Shown: piece by piece, positions 33,888 to 43,518 of the stretch
Layout of the letters: the number at the start of each line of letters is the position of its first letter
Position numbering within the stretch: the first letter of the stretch is position 1
Origin: Actinacidiphila epipremni
GTDB lineage: Bacteria > Actinomycetota > Actinomycetes > Streptomycetales > Streptomycetaceae
Length of the DNA stretch: 64,000 nucleotides
Direction of reading: 5' to 3'
Assembly: GCF_012034175.1 (NCBI RefSeq)
Contig: NZ_JAATEJ010000002.1
Coordinates: forward strand, 186,001 to 250,000
Made by a program: the position numbers and the translations under genes
Notes under the pieces: model-generated
What the model was told of the DNA's origin: nothing
The model's database searches: none
The model's input: the letters and a program-made list of their open reading frames with translations, nothing else

Positions 33888-34763
33888 GACGATGTCTCAT
33901 GTGGTGAGTTTAGCGAGTTTTTTGTAGCAGGTCAGGGCGGCGGCGAGGCCGAGGAAGGCGAGGAAGTGGCTGCCTTTGCGTTCGTACTTCACGGTGAGGC
34001 GGCGGTAGCCGAACAGCCAGGAGATGGTGCGTTCGATCTTCCAGCGGTGCCGTCCGAGTAGTTCGGAGGACTCGGTCCCCGGGCGGGCGATGCGGGCGGT
34101 GATGCCGCGTTCGCGCAGCCAGGACAGGGTGTCGGCGGAGTGGTACGCCTTGTCGGCGCGGAGCTTGCCGGGGCGCCGACGGCGCGGTCCACGCCGGGAC
34201 CGCACGGCCGGTATCCCCTTCGCCAGGGGCTTGAGGGCCAGGCTGTCGTGCGTGTTCGCACCCGACACGCCGACCGCCAGGGGTATGCCCTGGGCCTCGG
34301 ACATCACGCGCAGTCTGCTGCCGGCTTTGCCACGGTCGACCGGGTTCGGCCCGGTCAGCGAACCCCCCTTTTCGCCCGCACCGACGCGGCATCGACGATC
34401 ACCGACGTCCAGTCCAGCTCGCCCCGCGCGCCGAGTTCGTCCAGCACCGCCCAGTGCAGCCCACGCCACAGACCCGCCTTCGTCCAGGCGGAGAACCGGC
34501 GGTGCGCGGTGGCCGGCGAGACACCGAACGTCGGCGACAGATGCCGCCACACACACCCGCTGGTCAGCACGTACACCACGGCAGTGAACACCGCCCGCTC
34601 CTCCAACGGCGCAGTACCGCCGCCCTGGCGACGCGGCGAGAACGACGGAAGCAACGGCGCGACCAGATCCCATAACCCGTCAGGAACCAGCCGCCAAGAC
34701 AGATCAACACCCACGAACAGCAATCATGCCGCAGCTCACACCATCACCACATGAAACATCGCC
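33888..34763 (-). mobile_element. Insertion sequence, IS5 family (IS427-like), with terminal inverted repeats
   Basis: About 876 bp. Terminal inverted repeats of 20 bp (33888-33907 and 34744-34763) match at 18 positions, with the shared core CATGTGGTGA. A TAA target duplication flanks it (33885-33887 and 34764-34766). The two-frame transposase inside is full length, so the element looks intact. Confidence 0.8.
33897..34723 (-). CDS. IS5-family transposase, two frames joined by -1 frameshift
   Basis: OrfA (34723 to 34355) holds the N-terminal helix-turn-helix domain (VWRHLSPTFGVSPATAHRRF) and the first catalytic Asp (SVIVDAASVRA). OrfB (frame ending at 33897) holds the second Asp (RADKAYHSADT) and the Glu (RWKIERTISWLFGYRRL). 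The frames meet at an A4G6 slippery run (34363-34372 on the plus strand as C6T4); a -1 slip gives a continuous RAKKGGSLTGPNP. The encoded DDE enzyme moves the element by cutting its inverted repeats. Confidence 0.85.
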
Positions 34764-34770
34764 TAAAGCC

Positions 34771-35754
34771 CCACTGACGTTTTCTCAGCGAAATGATCTT
34801 CGCGAAGCGGTGTGAGGTGCTCGTAAGCGGTCGGATGGGACGGCGGGCGGGCCCCCGGGTGCGGGCATACGTAAAGCCCCTGGTAGGACGGTTCTCTCTC
34901 ACAAGATCGTCCGCTGCGACACCAGAGGCTTCACGTTGGTCACCTATGTTGCCACGCTCGACGCCCCACGCCACGTTGTGGACCACCTTTCCCGGTTGCT
35001 GGCCGCCCACCGGCGGCAGCTGCGCACCCCGCGGGGATCGCGGGTGCTGGGTCCGTTCCGCCAGGCCGTGCTGGTCCTGCGCTGCTTCCGGGAACGCGGC
35101 TGCGGGCACTGCCTGGCCCGCGACGCGCGCATCTCCCAGACCACCGGCTACCGCTACCTCCACGAAAGCATCGACGTCCTCGCCGACCAGGCCCCCGGCC
35201 TGCACGACGTCCTGGACCGCTGTCGGCGGGAGGGAATGGCGCACGTCATCTTGGACGGCACCCTCATCGAGTCCGACCGCCTTGCCGGTGTCCGCGAGAA
35301 CGGCAGCCAGAAACACAAGGCCTTCGGCGGCAACGTGCAGTTCCTGTCCGCACCCGACGGCACCCCGTTGTGGGTCTCCGACGTCGAACCCGGCTCCACA
35401 CCGGACATCACCGCCGGCCGCATCCATGCCCTGCCCGCCTTGTACAAAGCCGCGGTCAACGGCCTGCCCGCTCTGGCCGACAAAGGCTACATCGGCGCTG
35501 GCATCGGCATCCTGGTCCCCGTTCGCCGCCCGAAAGGCCAGTCCGAACAGGCCCTCCATGCTGACACCCGCACCACGAACGCCCTGATCAGAGACCTTCG
35601 CGCGCGCGGTGAGCGTGCCGCCGCCGAACTCAAAGAGCGCTGGCGCGCACTCAAGCACGTCACCCTCAGCCCGAGCCGGATCGGCGACATCGCCCGCGCC
35701 GCCCTCCTCCTCAACGGGCAATGGAAGTGATCTTCACTGAGAAAACCTCAGTGG
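34771..35754 (+). mobile_element. Second insertion sequence, IS5-like (DDE_Tnp_4 type)
   Basis: About 984 bp with 22-bp imperfect inverted repeats (34771-34792 and 35733-35754; shared core GTTTTCTCAG). It lies only 7 bp from the first element in the opposite orientation. The transposase is a single complete frame, so it looks intact. I could not fix the target duplication. Confidence 0.75.
34936..35730 (+). CDS. IS5-like transposase (DDE_Tnp_4/HARBI1-type)
   Basis: 264 residues. The N-terminal helix-turn-helix region (ARISQTTGYRYLHESIDVL) is followed by the DDE catalytic set: VILDGTLIESDRL (first Asp), ALADKGYIGAG (second Asp) and ERAAAELKERW (Glu). The pattern HKAFGGNVQFLSAPDG is typical of this transposase branch. 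There is no frameshift. The start at 34936 has no strong ribosome site, as is usual in insertion sequences. Confidence 0.85.
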   Translation: MVTYVATLDAPRHVVDHLSRLLAAHRRQLRTPRGSRVLGPFRQAVLVLRCFRERGCGHCLARDARISQTTGYRYLHESIDVLADQAPGLHDVLDRCRREGMAHVILDGTLIESDRLAGVRENGSQKHKAFGGNVQFLSAPDGTPLWVSDVEPGSTPDITAGRIHALPALYKAAVNGLPALADKGYIGAGIGILVPVRRPKGQSEQALHADTRTTNALIRDLRARGERAAAELKERWRALKHVTLSPSRIGDIARAALLLNGQWK

Positions 35755-35844
35755 CCCCACCGGAAAAGGTCCGATGAGGCCACTTCTACTTTTCTACCGA
35801 ACCACTGCGGACAGTTCTAACGAAAGCTCACATAGCTCGCGGAT

Positions 35845-36285
35845 TCACCAAACTTCTGGCACCTGCCATTGAACGCACGCTGGGCGCTTGCCTCCACTCA
35901 TCAGAAACTCGCTAACAGCCTGGCGCACAAGTTCGATCGGAAGTTCCGAGCGATCCGGGAACTCTGTCATTTGACCCATGATCAGGTAGGGCACCTTCCC
36001 GCGCCCTTCCGATGAGCCGAGGGTCACCAAATTTCCGGATTCAGCATCCATGAACGCGAGAACGCCTACGGGAAGATCCCTATCGACCCCGACCAGGAGC
36101 TCGTGATCAGGATATCCGGACGGGAGAAGCGGGCGCTCCAGAGAATGCAGTTGGGCGAGGTTGTGGTACGCCGGGCCGGTAAGGAGCGTCTCGATAAGCA
36201 CATCGACGTCATCACTGGTGCTGAGCACAACCGGCTCCTTGCCGTGCTCTCGTCGATACCGCGCCTCTACACGGTGCTGCATCAT
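35845..36285 (-). CDS. Imm1-family immunity protein
   Basis: About 146 residues. The ATG at 36285 has GGAGGAG 4 bases upstream and overlaps the RHS toxin stop as ATGA, so toxin and immunity are co-translated. An Imm1-like fold is suggested by a conserved short Asp-rich segment (LVGVDRDLPVGVLAFMD), a hydrophobic strand with a GxVxx pattern (SGNLVTLGS), and the final VQWQVPEVW. Imm1 proteins are the standard partners of SCP1.201/DddA-like deaminases and bind the toxin in the cytoplasm. Assignment is by position and motif style; the toxin call next to it strengthens it. GC is lower than in core genes. Confidence 0.75.
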   Translation of the reverse strand: MMQHRVEARYRREHGKEPVVLSTSDDVDVLIETLLTGPAYHNLAQLHSLERPLLPSGYPDHELLVGVDRDLPVGVLAFMDAESGNLVTLGSSEGRGKVPYLIMGQMTEFPDRSELPIELVRQAVSEFLMSGGKRPACVQWQVPEVW

Positions 36286-39200
36286 CCGGCTCCTCCATAT
36301 GTCTGCGACGTCCAACCCCCGCTGCCGTCAGGCCAGTGTACGGTAAGCTGTCTATCACCGAGGATGGTGCCCAACGCATCGTCGCACCCGAGCCTCACCG
36401 TGCATGGTCCTGCCGGGTTGTTAATTACGAGATCAGCGTTATCGATTCCGTCCCGGATCATCGTGGCCGCGAATTTCTGTTCGGCATCGCTGGCACGAGC
36501 TGAAGTCACCGTTCCAGGTATGCGCCCAGCAGCCCGGAGCCTGTCATTGACAATCTTGAGCAAGTCGGCATCGGCGGCCTTATTCCCGCTCTCAATATTG
36601 TAGACACGCCCATTAGCTGCGACTCCGGTGCCGGATGTCGTACCGCCTGCATATTCAGGAAGCGCGGCACCCATCTCGGCAGGATTGAAGCAACCGGAAT
36701 TGTGAACCAATACCGGAGTATCCCCGGCGAGTACATAGTACGTGTGGAGCTGGTCGACGGTGAGGTTGTACATGTCGGCGTCGCCAGCAATCGTGCTTAC
36801 TGCGGTGATCGTGGCGTGCTGGTCGGTCGCGGTTTCCAGGGCGTGGCCGGGAGTGAGGTGGCCGGCGGTGATCCACTTGTGGAGGGTGTCGTCCCAGAAG
36901 GGGTGGTTGGCGGTCGTGTGGAGGGTGCTGGTGTGGCCGGGGGTGGATTCGATCGTGAGGTCGACCAGGTCGTCGTCGTGGTGGACGAGGGTGGCGGTGA
37001 TGGTGCGCGGGCCTTTGTGCCTGCCGGTTTCCGGGTCGGCGGATTCGACTTGCTGGCCTGGTTCGAGCTTGCCGATTTCCTCGGTCTGGCCGTCGCCGAG
37101 CAGGACCGGGGTGTCCGGCGAGAAACTACAGAAGACGGATTTCGAGCCCTTCGGCTTGACTTTGCCCCACTGCGTTCTTCCTGCGCCGTCGTTTCCGCCG
37201 AACCCGAATTCAAGGAATCCGGCCGCTATCTGCTGGGCCAGGCTCGCTTCGATTCCTGCCGGGCAACCGCCTATCTCATTGCAGGTTGAACGCTCGACCC
37301 CGTACAGGTTGTAGTCCGAGAATGCGTCGCAGTCCCAGTTGTAGGGCTTGCAAAGCCGGGTCATCGTGGCGTTGAAGGCTTTTGCGTACGCCTGGGCCTT
37401 GTCCCAGTCGATGGGAATGCTGTAGCCGGGGTAGATCGTTGCGAGGTGGTCGTTGTTGACGTCGGTTCCGAATTTCTCCTGTTCCACCAGGTCACCGACG
37501 GAGATGTTGTCGCCCGACGGGTCGGGGTTGTCGGGGCAGGCGTACTGGCCGGCGCCGGGTTGCTCGCTGCAGGGGGCGTCGCCGCCATCCCGGCTGCTGC
37601 GCTGCTGGCCGGTGGGGTCGCTGTAGGTGAGGGGGTTGTTGTTGCTGTAGGTGTAGCCCGCCAGCGATTGAGGGTCGGTGGAGGCGAGAAGGGGGTCGAC
37701 GGATAGGAAACGGCCGGTGGTGGGGTCGTAGTCGCGGGCGCCGAGGTGGGTCAGGCCGGTGGCGGTGTCTTTGGTGCCGCCGAGGAAGCCTCTGGTGCCG
37801 GCCCAGGTGGCAGGTGCGGGGCCCCGGTCCTGGCCGAAGGGGGTTTCGTAGTGCTGGTTGAGTTCGCCGGTGGCTGCGTCGATGCCGGCGTCGGCGGTGC
37901 CGTGGGCGTCGGTGATCTGGAAGGTGACTTTTCTGTCGTCGGTGCGGACTGCGGTTGCCGAGCCGAGGGGGTAATAGCGGGTTGCGGTGGCTTTCGCGGC
38001 GCCCTTGACGAAGTTGATCTCGGTGGTGCCGAGGTAGAGCGTGGTGTTCTCGGCCGACGGGTTGGCAGTGTCGAGGGTGTGCTCGATCAGGCGGTTGCCG
38101 GCAGTGTCGTAGATGTAGTCGGTGGTCTTGGCGGTGGTGGTCGTGCCGGTTCCGGCGGTGGTGGTGACGCTGTCGGCGGCGTGGTCGAGGTGGTCCTCGG
38201 TGCCCCAGGTCAGGGTCTGGTCGTCAGTTTGTCCGGGGGTCGGCGCGAGGTGGCGGGTGGTGGTGTTGCCGGCGGTGTCGTAGCCGTAGGTCTGGTGGAC
38301 GGGCGTGGCGGTGCCGGTTGTGGTGGTGAGGTCGGCGAGTGTGTGGGGGCCGGCTCCGGCAACGTGGTAGGTGTAGGTGCTGGTGGAGTCGGCGGCTGTG
38401 ATGCCCGTGGGGTCGTGTCGGGTTTCGGTGTCGCGGGTGCCGTCGGTGTTGTAGGTGTAGCTGGTCCAGTACGGCGCCGGGCCGCCGAGCGTCGTTCCGG
38501 CCGGTGTGGTCGGGCAGGTGGCGGCGGCCGGGGTGAAGGCTTCGGTGAGGCGGCCGAGGTGGTCGTATTGGAAGCACTGCTGGTCGGTGCCGGTGCGGGA
38601 GTTGTCCAGCAGTGAGGTGACGTTTCCGGCTTCGTCGTAGGTGTAAGCGGTGGCGCGCGCGGCGCCGGTGATGTCCTGCTGGTCGGTGCGGCTGCCTGCC
38701 AGGCGCTGAGTGCCCCACTCGTAGGAGTTGGTGACCCAGGTGCTCTTCGAGCCGGCGTTCAGCGTGGACTGCGTCGGCTTGTTGGTGAGGCTGTACGTCT
38801 GCCCGGTGAGGTAGGTGGACAGGTTGCTGCCGATGGTCGCCGGCCGATGCAGGCTGTCGTAGGTGTAGGCGACGCCCTCGGCCGGGAGGTTCCCTGCCGC
38901 GGGGTAGGCGGTGCCCTGGAGGGTGCCGTCGAGGTTGTACTGGCTCCCGCCGACGTAGTCGCCGGCGAGGCCCTCCTGGCCGGGCACCGAGGGGACGGTG
39001 AGGGTGGATTTCGTGACCCGGTAGAGCGCGTCGTAGGTGTTGACGACGGTCTTGTACTGGTACGTCGTCCCGCTGACGGTCGCGTAGCGGGTGGTGGAGG
39101 CGAGTTGGCCCTTGTTGTTGGTGGGATCCCAGGTCTGGGAGGTCAGCAGCGGGCCGGTTGCGGCTCCGTCGTGGGTCTCGATCTCGCGGGAGAGGTTGTC

Positions 39201-42200
39201 GTAGATGTGCGTGACAGTCTTTCCGCGTCCGTCGGTGGTGGAGACCAGTTCACCACGGTCGTTGTACGCCTTGGTGTTCGTACCGGTGTCCGGGTCGACG
39301 GCCTTGACCTGTCGGCCGAGTTGGTCGTAGGTCCAGGTCCACACGTTGGCTGACGGGTCGGTGAGCTTGATCAGGTCGCCGCGGGGGTCGTAGGCGTAGG
39401 TGGTGGCGTCGTACGTGCCCGTGGGCGTTGCGGAGTCGTACTGGCGTAGCTCCGTGATGTGCCCGGTGGCGTCGGTGATGGTCGTCGTCGGGGTGCCGCC
39501 CTTGGGTGGCGTGACGCTCGTGGTGTTCCCGCTGTAAGAGGTGAGAGTTGTCGCAAGCGGTGTACCGGCACCATTGCCCGCCAGCACCTGAGTTCTTACC
39601 GTCCTGCCCAGACCGTCGAATGTCGTGGCCGTCTGGGTCTCCACACCGGTGGCGTCTTCGACCTTGAGCAGCGTCGCGCCGGGCGCGCCGTTGGCGTAGT
39701 AGGGGGCGTAGGCCAGGGCGGCCTGCCCACGTTCGTCGTAGAAGGTGTCGGTGAGGAGCCGTCCGCCGTCCTGGGCCGGCGACTGGGTCTGCCTCGGGCG
39801 GCCGAATCCGTCGTAGAGGGTGTAGGCACTGTCCTGGGAACCGTCGTTGTTCAACGTCTTGGTCTTGATCGACGCGATGACGTTGTCAGCGTTGGTGTAG
39901 ACGTATTCCGTGTTGGGTGTTTGCCCGGATGCTTTGGAGCGGTTGGGCTGCCAGACCTTCAGCGCGCGGCCCAGTGCGTCGTACAAGACGTCGGTGCGCT
40001 TGGCGTTGGTGTCGAGACTGATGACGGGCAGACCGCGCAGGGCATCGGTGTAGGTCGTGGTGGTCTGCTTGGTGGAGTCGACACCGACGGTGGAAGGCGG
40101 GGTCGTGACGACCGTTTTGGTGAGGCGCCCGGTCGCCGGGGTGTAGACGCTGGTGGTGGTCCGTGCGGCGCTTGCGGGCGTGGTGACCGGTGCTTCGGTG
40201 TCGTCCGTGGGGTCGAAGACACTGGTGGACGCCCCGACAGTGGCTGTCAGTTGGCGGCCGTAGAGGTCGTACGTGGCCGCGTCATCGATGTATGTGGCAG
40301 TGGTTCCGTTGCGGGATTTGAGGGTTTCGGTGAGTGTGGCCAGGCCGCGGGTGGGTGCCTTGCCGTACGCCTGGCCGTCGAAGCGGACGCGCTTGTCCGC
40401 CAGGACCGCCGACGTGCCGTCCGGTTGGGTGTCGCGGTTCGGCTGTGCGGCGCAGGTGCCGGCGACGGTCTCGGCATGGATGGCTGCGGTGAGGATCCAG
40501 TCCGCGGTGTTGTCCGCGTAGGTGGTGCGGGTGCAGGTGTCGTCACCGGGCAGTGCGACATCGCCGAGGGACTCGACCTGGGTTGCCCGGCCGTAGTCGT
40601 CGAAGGAGGTGGTGCTGCGGGTCTCGGACCACTGTGAGCCGGCGCCGTTGTCGAGCGAGGTGTAGGAGTGGCTGACGCTCGTCCCGGTGAGGTTGGCTGT
40701 GGTGGTTCCCCAGTCGCGGACCCGCTTGGCCGTCTGCTTCTTCCACGGCAGGCTGGCGGTCTTGGCCAGGATCTTCCCATTGGGGGCGTCGTAGGACTCG
40801 GTTCGGTATTCGAAGCCGGCCCACGCCTGGTCGTCGGTGAGAGTTCCCAGGTCCGGGTCCTGCACGGTCACCGTACGCGTCGCGGTGGCATCGGCGGGGT
40901 CGGAGCGGTCGCCGTCCATGCCCCGCAGGAAGTAGTGGTCGGTCTGGGTGGACATCCCCGAAGTGCCGCCGGTCTCCACTCTGACGTGGGCGTGACCGCG
41001 CCATTCGGACCAGGTCTTGAGTTTCTCCTTGGTGATGCCTTCGTCGTCGGCGAACGCCCAGGCCCCGTCGTCGAGATAGAAGTAGCGCGTCACCATGTCC
41101 GGGGCGCCGCCGGTGCGGTCGGTGGAGATGACGGAGTCCACGACGTACTTGTTGAACCACTCGGTGGTCACGGGGACGTCGGAGGAGGGCTGGTACGCCT
41201 GTGGGAAGCAGTGTGTGGTGTTGGTCTGCGGAGTCGGCAGGGAGTCCCAGTCGCAGGCCGCCTGCGAGTAGTTGACGTCGACCTGCCCGCCGACCTCGTC
41301 GTCGATGGTGCTCAGCCGCTGCTTGTAGAACGGGGATCGGCCGTCGCCGGTCCTGTCGAGCCGCCCGATCCGCGGGTCGTACTGGAGAGTGGTGGCCGGC
41401 GGGGTGATCGGGGTGGTGCCTGCCAGAGCGGTGTGGGTGATGGAGTCGAGCAGCAGCTGGTAGTCCGTGTCCGCTGTGCCCCACTTGTGGTGCAGAACCC
41501 ATGTGTCGATCGGCGTGTAGGTGCCGTCCGACTGCAGAGTTGAGGTGGTGACATCGGTGAGCCGGGTCCGCGTGAAGAAGGTCGGCGAGTACCGTCCCGC
41601 GTCGCAGGTCGTGCCGGCCTCGCAGTTCATGTCCCACGGAGTGTCGTACCAGTACTGCCGGTTGGTGTCGATGCTCGCCGGGTCGCATAGCGCCGCTGTA
41701 GTTTCCAGGCAGCGTTCGGCGGTGCCGAAGTCGACCCGGGCCATGGGCTTGACCGTGGTCGAGTAGATGTCCGTCTGCTGCTGCCCGTACTCGATGTGGC
41801 CCAGCGTCGCCGCGCGGACATAGGGCGTGTCGTCGGTCGACTTCAGGTTCCGCCCGTAGGAGTTGGTCTCCGGCTTGTACCAGTAGGTGACGTCGTCGCC
41901 GTTGGTGTCGATGACCAGGTCGAGGTTCCAGCGCCAGCCCTGCTGGCACCACGAGTCGGCGAACGTCGAGGCGTGGCAGGGCTCGTTGCCGTCGTCGCCG
42001 TAGACCGGAACGGTCTCCACCGACTTCGTCTCGGGCTTGCCGGAGGTCCAGTTCGGCAGGCGGTTGTACCCGAAGTAGTACCGCGTGCCGTTGGTGGTGA
42101 TGGCCTCGAAGTACTCACCGTCGTTGTCGCCGTTGCCGTGTGCGGTGTCCCGCAGTCGCAGAACCTTGGTGCCGTCGTCACCCGAGATGCGCCACTCGTC

Positions 42201-43379
42201 CGCTGATACGGGTATGAGCTGTCCGGAGTGGCCGGAGAAGCTGATCGTGGCGTTGTCGTAACCCCAGCACAGATCACCGGGCTCAACACCGTCGGTTTTC
42301 ACGCCGTCGTCGCCACACAGCTTGTACGACCGCTCGACAAAACCGGGATCCATGTCGAAGCCGTCACCGGCCCATGAGCCCTGGTTGTTGGTGTTCGCTG
42401 TTCGCCCGTCGATCGACCCGGATGAATACGACAACCCAACCTTTGGCATCAGCCCGCCGGGCACGCTGGGTACCGGCATCGAATAGTTCCAGGAGAAGGA
42501 CCCGCTGTTCAGCCCGGTGCTCCACGTCGAGGCCGATGCCAGCGGTGTCGCTTTGTAATCCCCGGACGGACCAGATGCGTCGGTCGTCGCAGCCAGCACC
42601 GTCACGCCCGGGTCCGGGCTTGTCCGGGGCGCGGCCAGAGGGGAGTCAGAACTCGGTTTCGCTTCGGCCGGTACGGTGACGTCGTCAGCGGTGACCGTCT
42701 GCCGCTCGGAGTCGTTCGTGCCCGCCAGGGGGGTGGTGACCCTGCATTTGGCTACTTCTGGTGTCGTGAGCGAACACGCGGGAAGTTGGACCAGGCGCAG
42801 GCGTTCCCCGTAGCCGCCCCCGGCCGCACCTGCGAAAGCGCTGTAGTCCAAGGAGACCTGCGCGCGGCCGGCGGTTGTGCCGCTGCGGCTCACGGTCATG
42901 AGGACCCCGTCGACGCCGGCCTTCACCGCTGCCGCATGGTCCAGGATCCGCACCGTTGCCTTCGCTGGTGCCGTGGGCGAGGCACTTGGGCGGTCCTTGC
43001 CCGCAGTTGTCGCCGGCCGTAGCGTCACCGGGAGGGTGCCCGCCTTCACCCCGTCACCCGCCGAACCGGCATTACCAGGCTTTGCCAGCAGCGAGGTAAA
43101 CGGCGTGGCCAACGACACCGTCGCCGTACCAGCCGCAGGCCAGGCGCTCTTCGGCGTCGAGGGATGGGACACCGTTCGGTCCACCGGTCGCGGCTTGACC
43201 TTGGCGGCGGAGACCTTGACCGGCTTTTCCAAGGAGCGCACTGCCGGGCCCGTATCCGCTGAGGCCGTCGTCGTGGCGTGCGGCAGCACCTGGAGTGTCG
43301 TGGCGATCAGGGCAGCCGCTACCGCGGACGCCACCTTGGCTGCCGTCCGGCGGCGTCGAGGTACAGGTGTGAAGTGCAT
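36282..43379 (-). CDS. RHS polymorphic toxin with HINT domain and SCP1.201/DddA-like deaminase tail
   Basis: 2365 residues. A signal-like N-terminus (VASAVAAALIATTLQVL) is followed by many YD repeats and the RHS core (YDPTTGRFLSVDP, NPLTYSDPTG near 1920). A pretoxin HINT domain spans about 2084 (CSFSPDTPVLL) to 2228 (VLVHNS), expected to cut and release the tail. The last 137 residues resemble DddA-type double-strand DNA cytosine deaminases: LPEYAGG, then SDAEQKFAATMIRDGI (D2298-A-E2300), NNPAGPC and C2326-x5-C2332, then TVHWPDGSGGW. The first zinc ligand is Asp instead of the His of DddA; [HCD]xE variation is known in this superfamily. The ATG at 43379 is chosen for GGGAGGAG 8 bases upstream. 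It follows the LamG partner by 139 bp. Confidence 0.85.
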   Translation of the reverse strand: MHFTPVPRRRRTAAKVASAVAAALIATTLQVLPHATTTASADTGPAVRSLEKPVKVSAAKVKPRPVDRTVSHPSTPKSAWPAAGTATVSLATPFTSLLAKPGNAGSAGDGVKAGTLPVTLRPATTAGKDRPSASPTAPAKATVRILDHAAAVKAGVDGVLMTVSRSGTTAGRAQVSLDYSAFAGAAGGGYGERLRLVQLPACSLTTPEVAKCRVTTPLAGTNDSERQTVTADDVTVPAEAKPSSDSPLAAPRTSPDPGVTVLAATTDASGPSGDYKATPLASASTWSTGLNSGSFSWNYSMPVPSVPGGLMPKVGLSYSSGSIDGRTANTNNQGSWAGDGFDMDPGFVERSYKLCGDDGVKTDGVEPGDLCWGYDNATISFSGHSGQLIPVSADEWRISGDDGTKVLRLRDTAHGNGDNDGEYFEAITTNGTRYYFGYNRLPNWTSGKPETKSVETVPVYGDDGNEPCHASTFADSWCQQGWRWNLDLVIDTNGDDVTYWYKPETNSYGRNLKSTDDTPYVRAATLGHIEYGQQQTDIYSTTVKPMARVDFGTAERCLETTAALCDPASIDTNRQYWYDTPWDMNCEAGTTCDAGRYSPTFFTRTRLTDVTTSTLQSDGTYTPIDTWVLHHKWGTADTDYQLLLDSITHTALAGTTPITPPATTLQYDPRIGRLDRTGDGRSPFYKQRLSTIDDEVGGQVDVNYSQAACDWDSLPTPQTNTTHCFPQAYQPSSDVPVTTEWFNKYVVDSVISTDRTGGAPDMVTRYFYLDDGAWAFADDEGITKEKLKTWSEWRGHAHVRVETGGTSGMSTQTDHYFLRGMDGDRSDPADATATRTVTVQDPDLGTLTDDQAWAGFEYRTESYDAPNGKILAKTASLPWKKQTAKRVRDWGTTTANLTGTSVSHSYTSLDNGAGSQWSETRSTTSFDDYGRATQVESLGDVALPGDDTCTRTTYADNTADWILTAAIHAETVAGTCAAQPNRDTQPDGTSAVLADKRVRFDGQAYGKAPTRGLATLTETLKSRNGTTATYIDDAATYDLYGRQLTATVGASTSVFDPTDDTEAPVTTPASAARTTTSVYTPATGRLTKTVVTTPPSTVGVDSTKQTTTTYTDALRGLPVISLDTNAKRTDVLYDALGRALKVWQPNRSKASGQTPNTEYVYTNADNVIASIKTKTLNNDGSQDSAYTLYDGFGRPRQTQSPAQDGGRLLTDTFYDERGQAALAYAPYYANGAPGATLLKVEDATGVETQTATTFDGLGRTVRTQVLAGNGAGTPLATTLTSYSGNTTSVTPPKGGTPTTTITDATGHITELRQYDSATPTGTYDATTYAYDPRGDLIKLTDPSANVWTWTYDQLGRQVKAVDPDTGTNTKAYNDRGELVSTTDGRGKTVTHIYDNLSREIETHDGAATGPLLTSQTWDPTNNKGQLASTTRYATVSGTTYQYKTVVNTYDALYRVTKSTLTVPSVPGQEGLAGDYVGGSQYNLDGTLQGTAYPAAGNLPAEGVAYTYDSLHRPATIGSNLSTYLTGQTYSLTNKPTQSTLNAGSKSTWVTNSYEWGTQRLAGSRTDQQDITGAARATAYTYDEAGNVTSLLDNSRTGTDQQCFQYDHLGRLTEAFTPAAATCPTTPAGTTLGGPAPYWTSYTYNTDGTRDTETRHDPTGITAADSTSTYTYHVAGAGPHTLADLTTTTGTATPVHQTYGYDTAGNTTTRHLAPTPGQTDDQTLTWGTEDHLDHAADSVTTTAGTGTTTTAKTTDYIYDTAGNRLIEHTLDTANPSAENTTLYLGTTEINFVKGAAKATATRYYPLGSATAVRTDDRKVTFQITDAHGTADAGIDAATGELNQHYETPFGQDRGPAPATWAGTRGFLGGTKDTATGLTHLGARDYDPTTGRFLSVDPLLASTDPQSLAGYTYSNNNPLTYSDPTGQQRSSRDGGDAPCSEQPGAGQYACPDNPDPSGDNISVGDLVEQEKFGTDVNNDHLATIYPGYSIPIDWDKAQAYAKAFNATMTRLCKPYNWDCDAFSDYNLYGVERSTCNEIGGCPAGIEASLAQQIAAGFLEFGFGGNDGAGRTQWGKVKPKGSKSVFCSFSPDTPVLLGDGQTEEIGKLEPGQQVESADPETGRHKGPRTITATLVHHDDDLVDLTIESTPGHTSTLHTTANHPFWDDTLHKWITAGHLTPGHALETATDQHATITAVSTIAGDADMYNLTVDQLHTYYVLAGDTPVLVHNSGCFNPAEMGAALPEYAGGTTSGTGVAANGRVYNIESGNKAADADLLKIVNDRLRAAGRIPGTVTSARASDAEQKFAATMIRDGIDNADLVINNPAGPCTVRLGCDDALGTILGDRQLTVHWPDGSGGWTSQTYGGAG

Positions 43380-43518
43380 GGCAGATGCTCCTCCCGCGCC
43401 CCGGTGGGGCTGCGGCTGCTCGATCCGGCAGAACCGGATGGACGACACAAAGGGAAGACAACGGCGTCTGGTGGTGACGGCGGAGTTCGGCCAGCCGCCA
43501 CTAACCGGGAGCGTGGGC

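Noticed and set aside
36694..37130. Intein in the second RHS protein
   Set aside because: The HINT segment lies between the RHS core and the toxin tail and lacks an endonuclease and a conserved C-terminal extein nucleophile setting; it fits a pretoxin HINT (cleavage) domain better.
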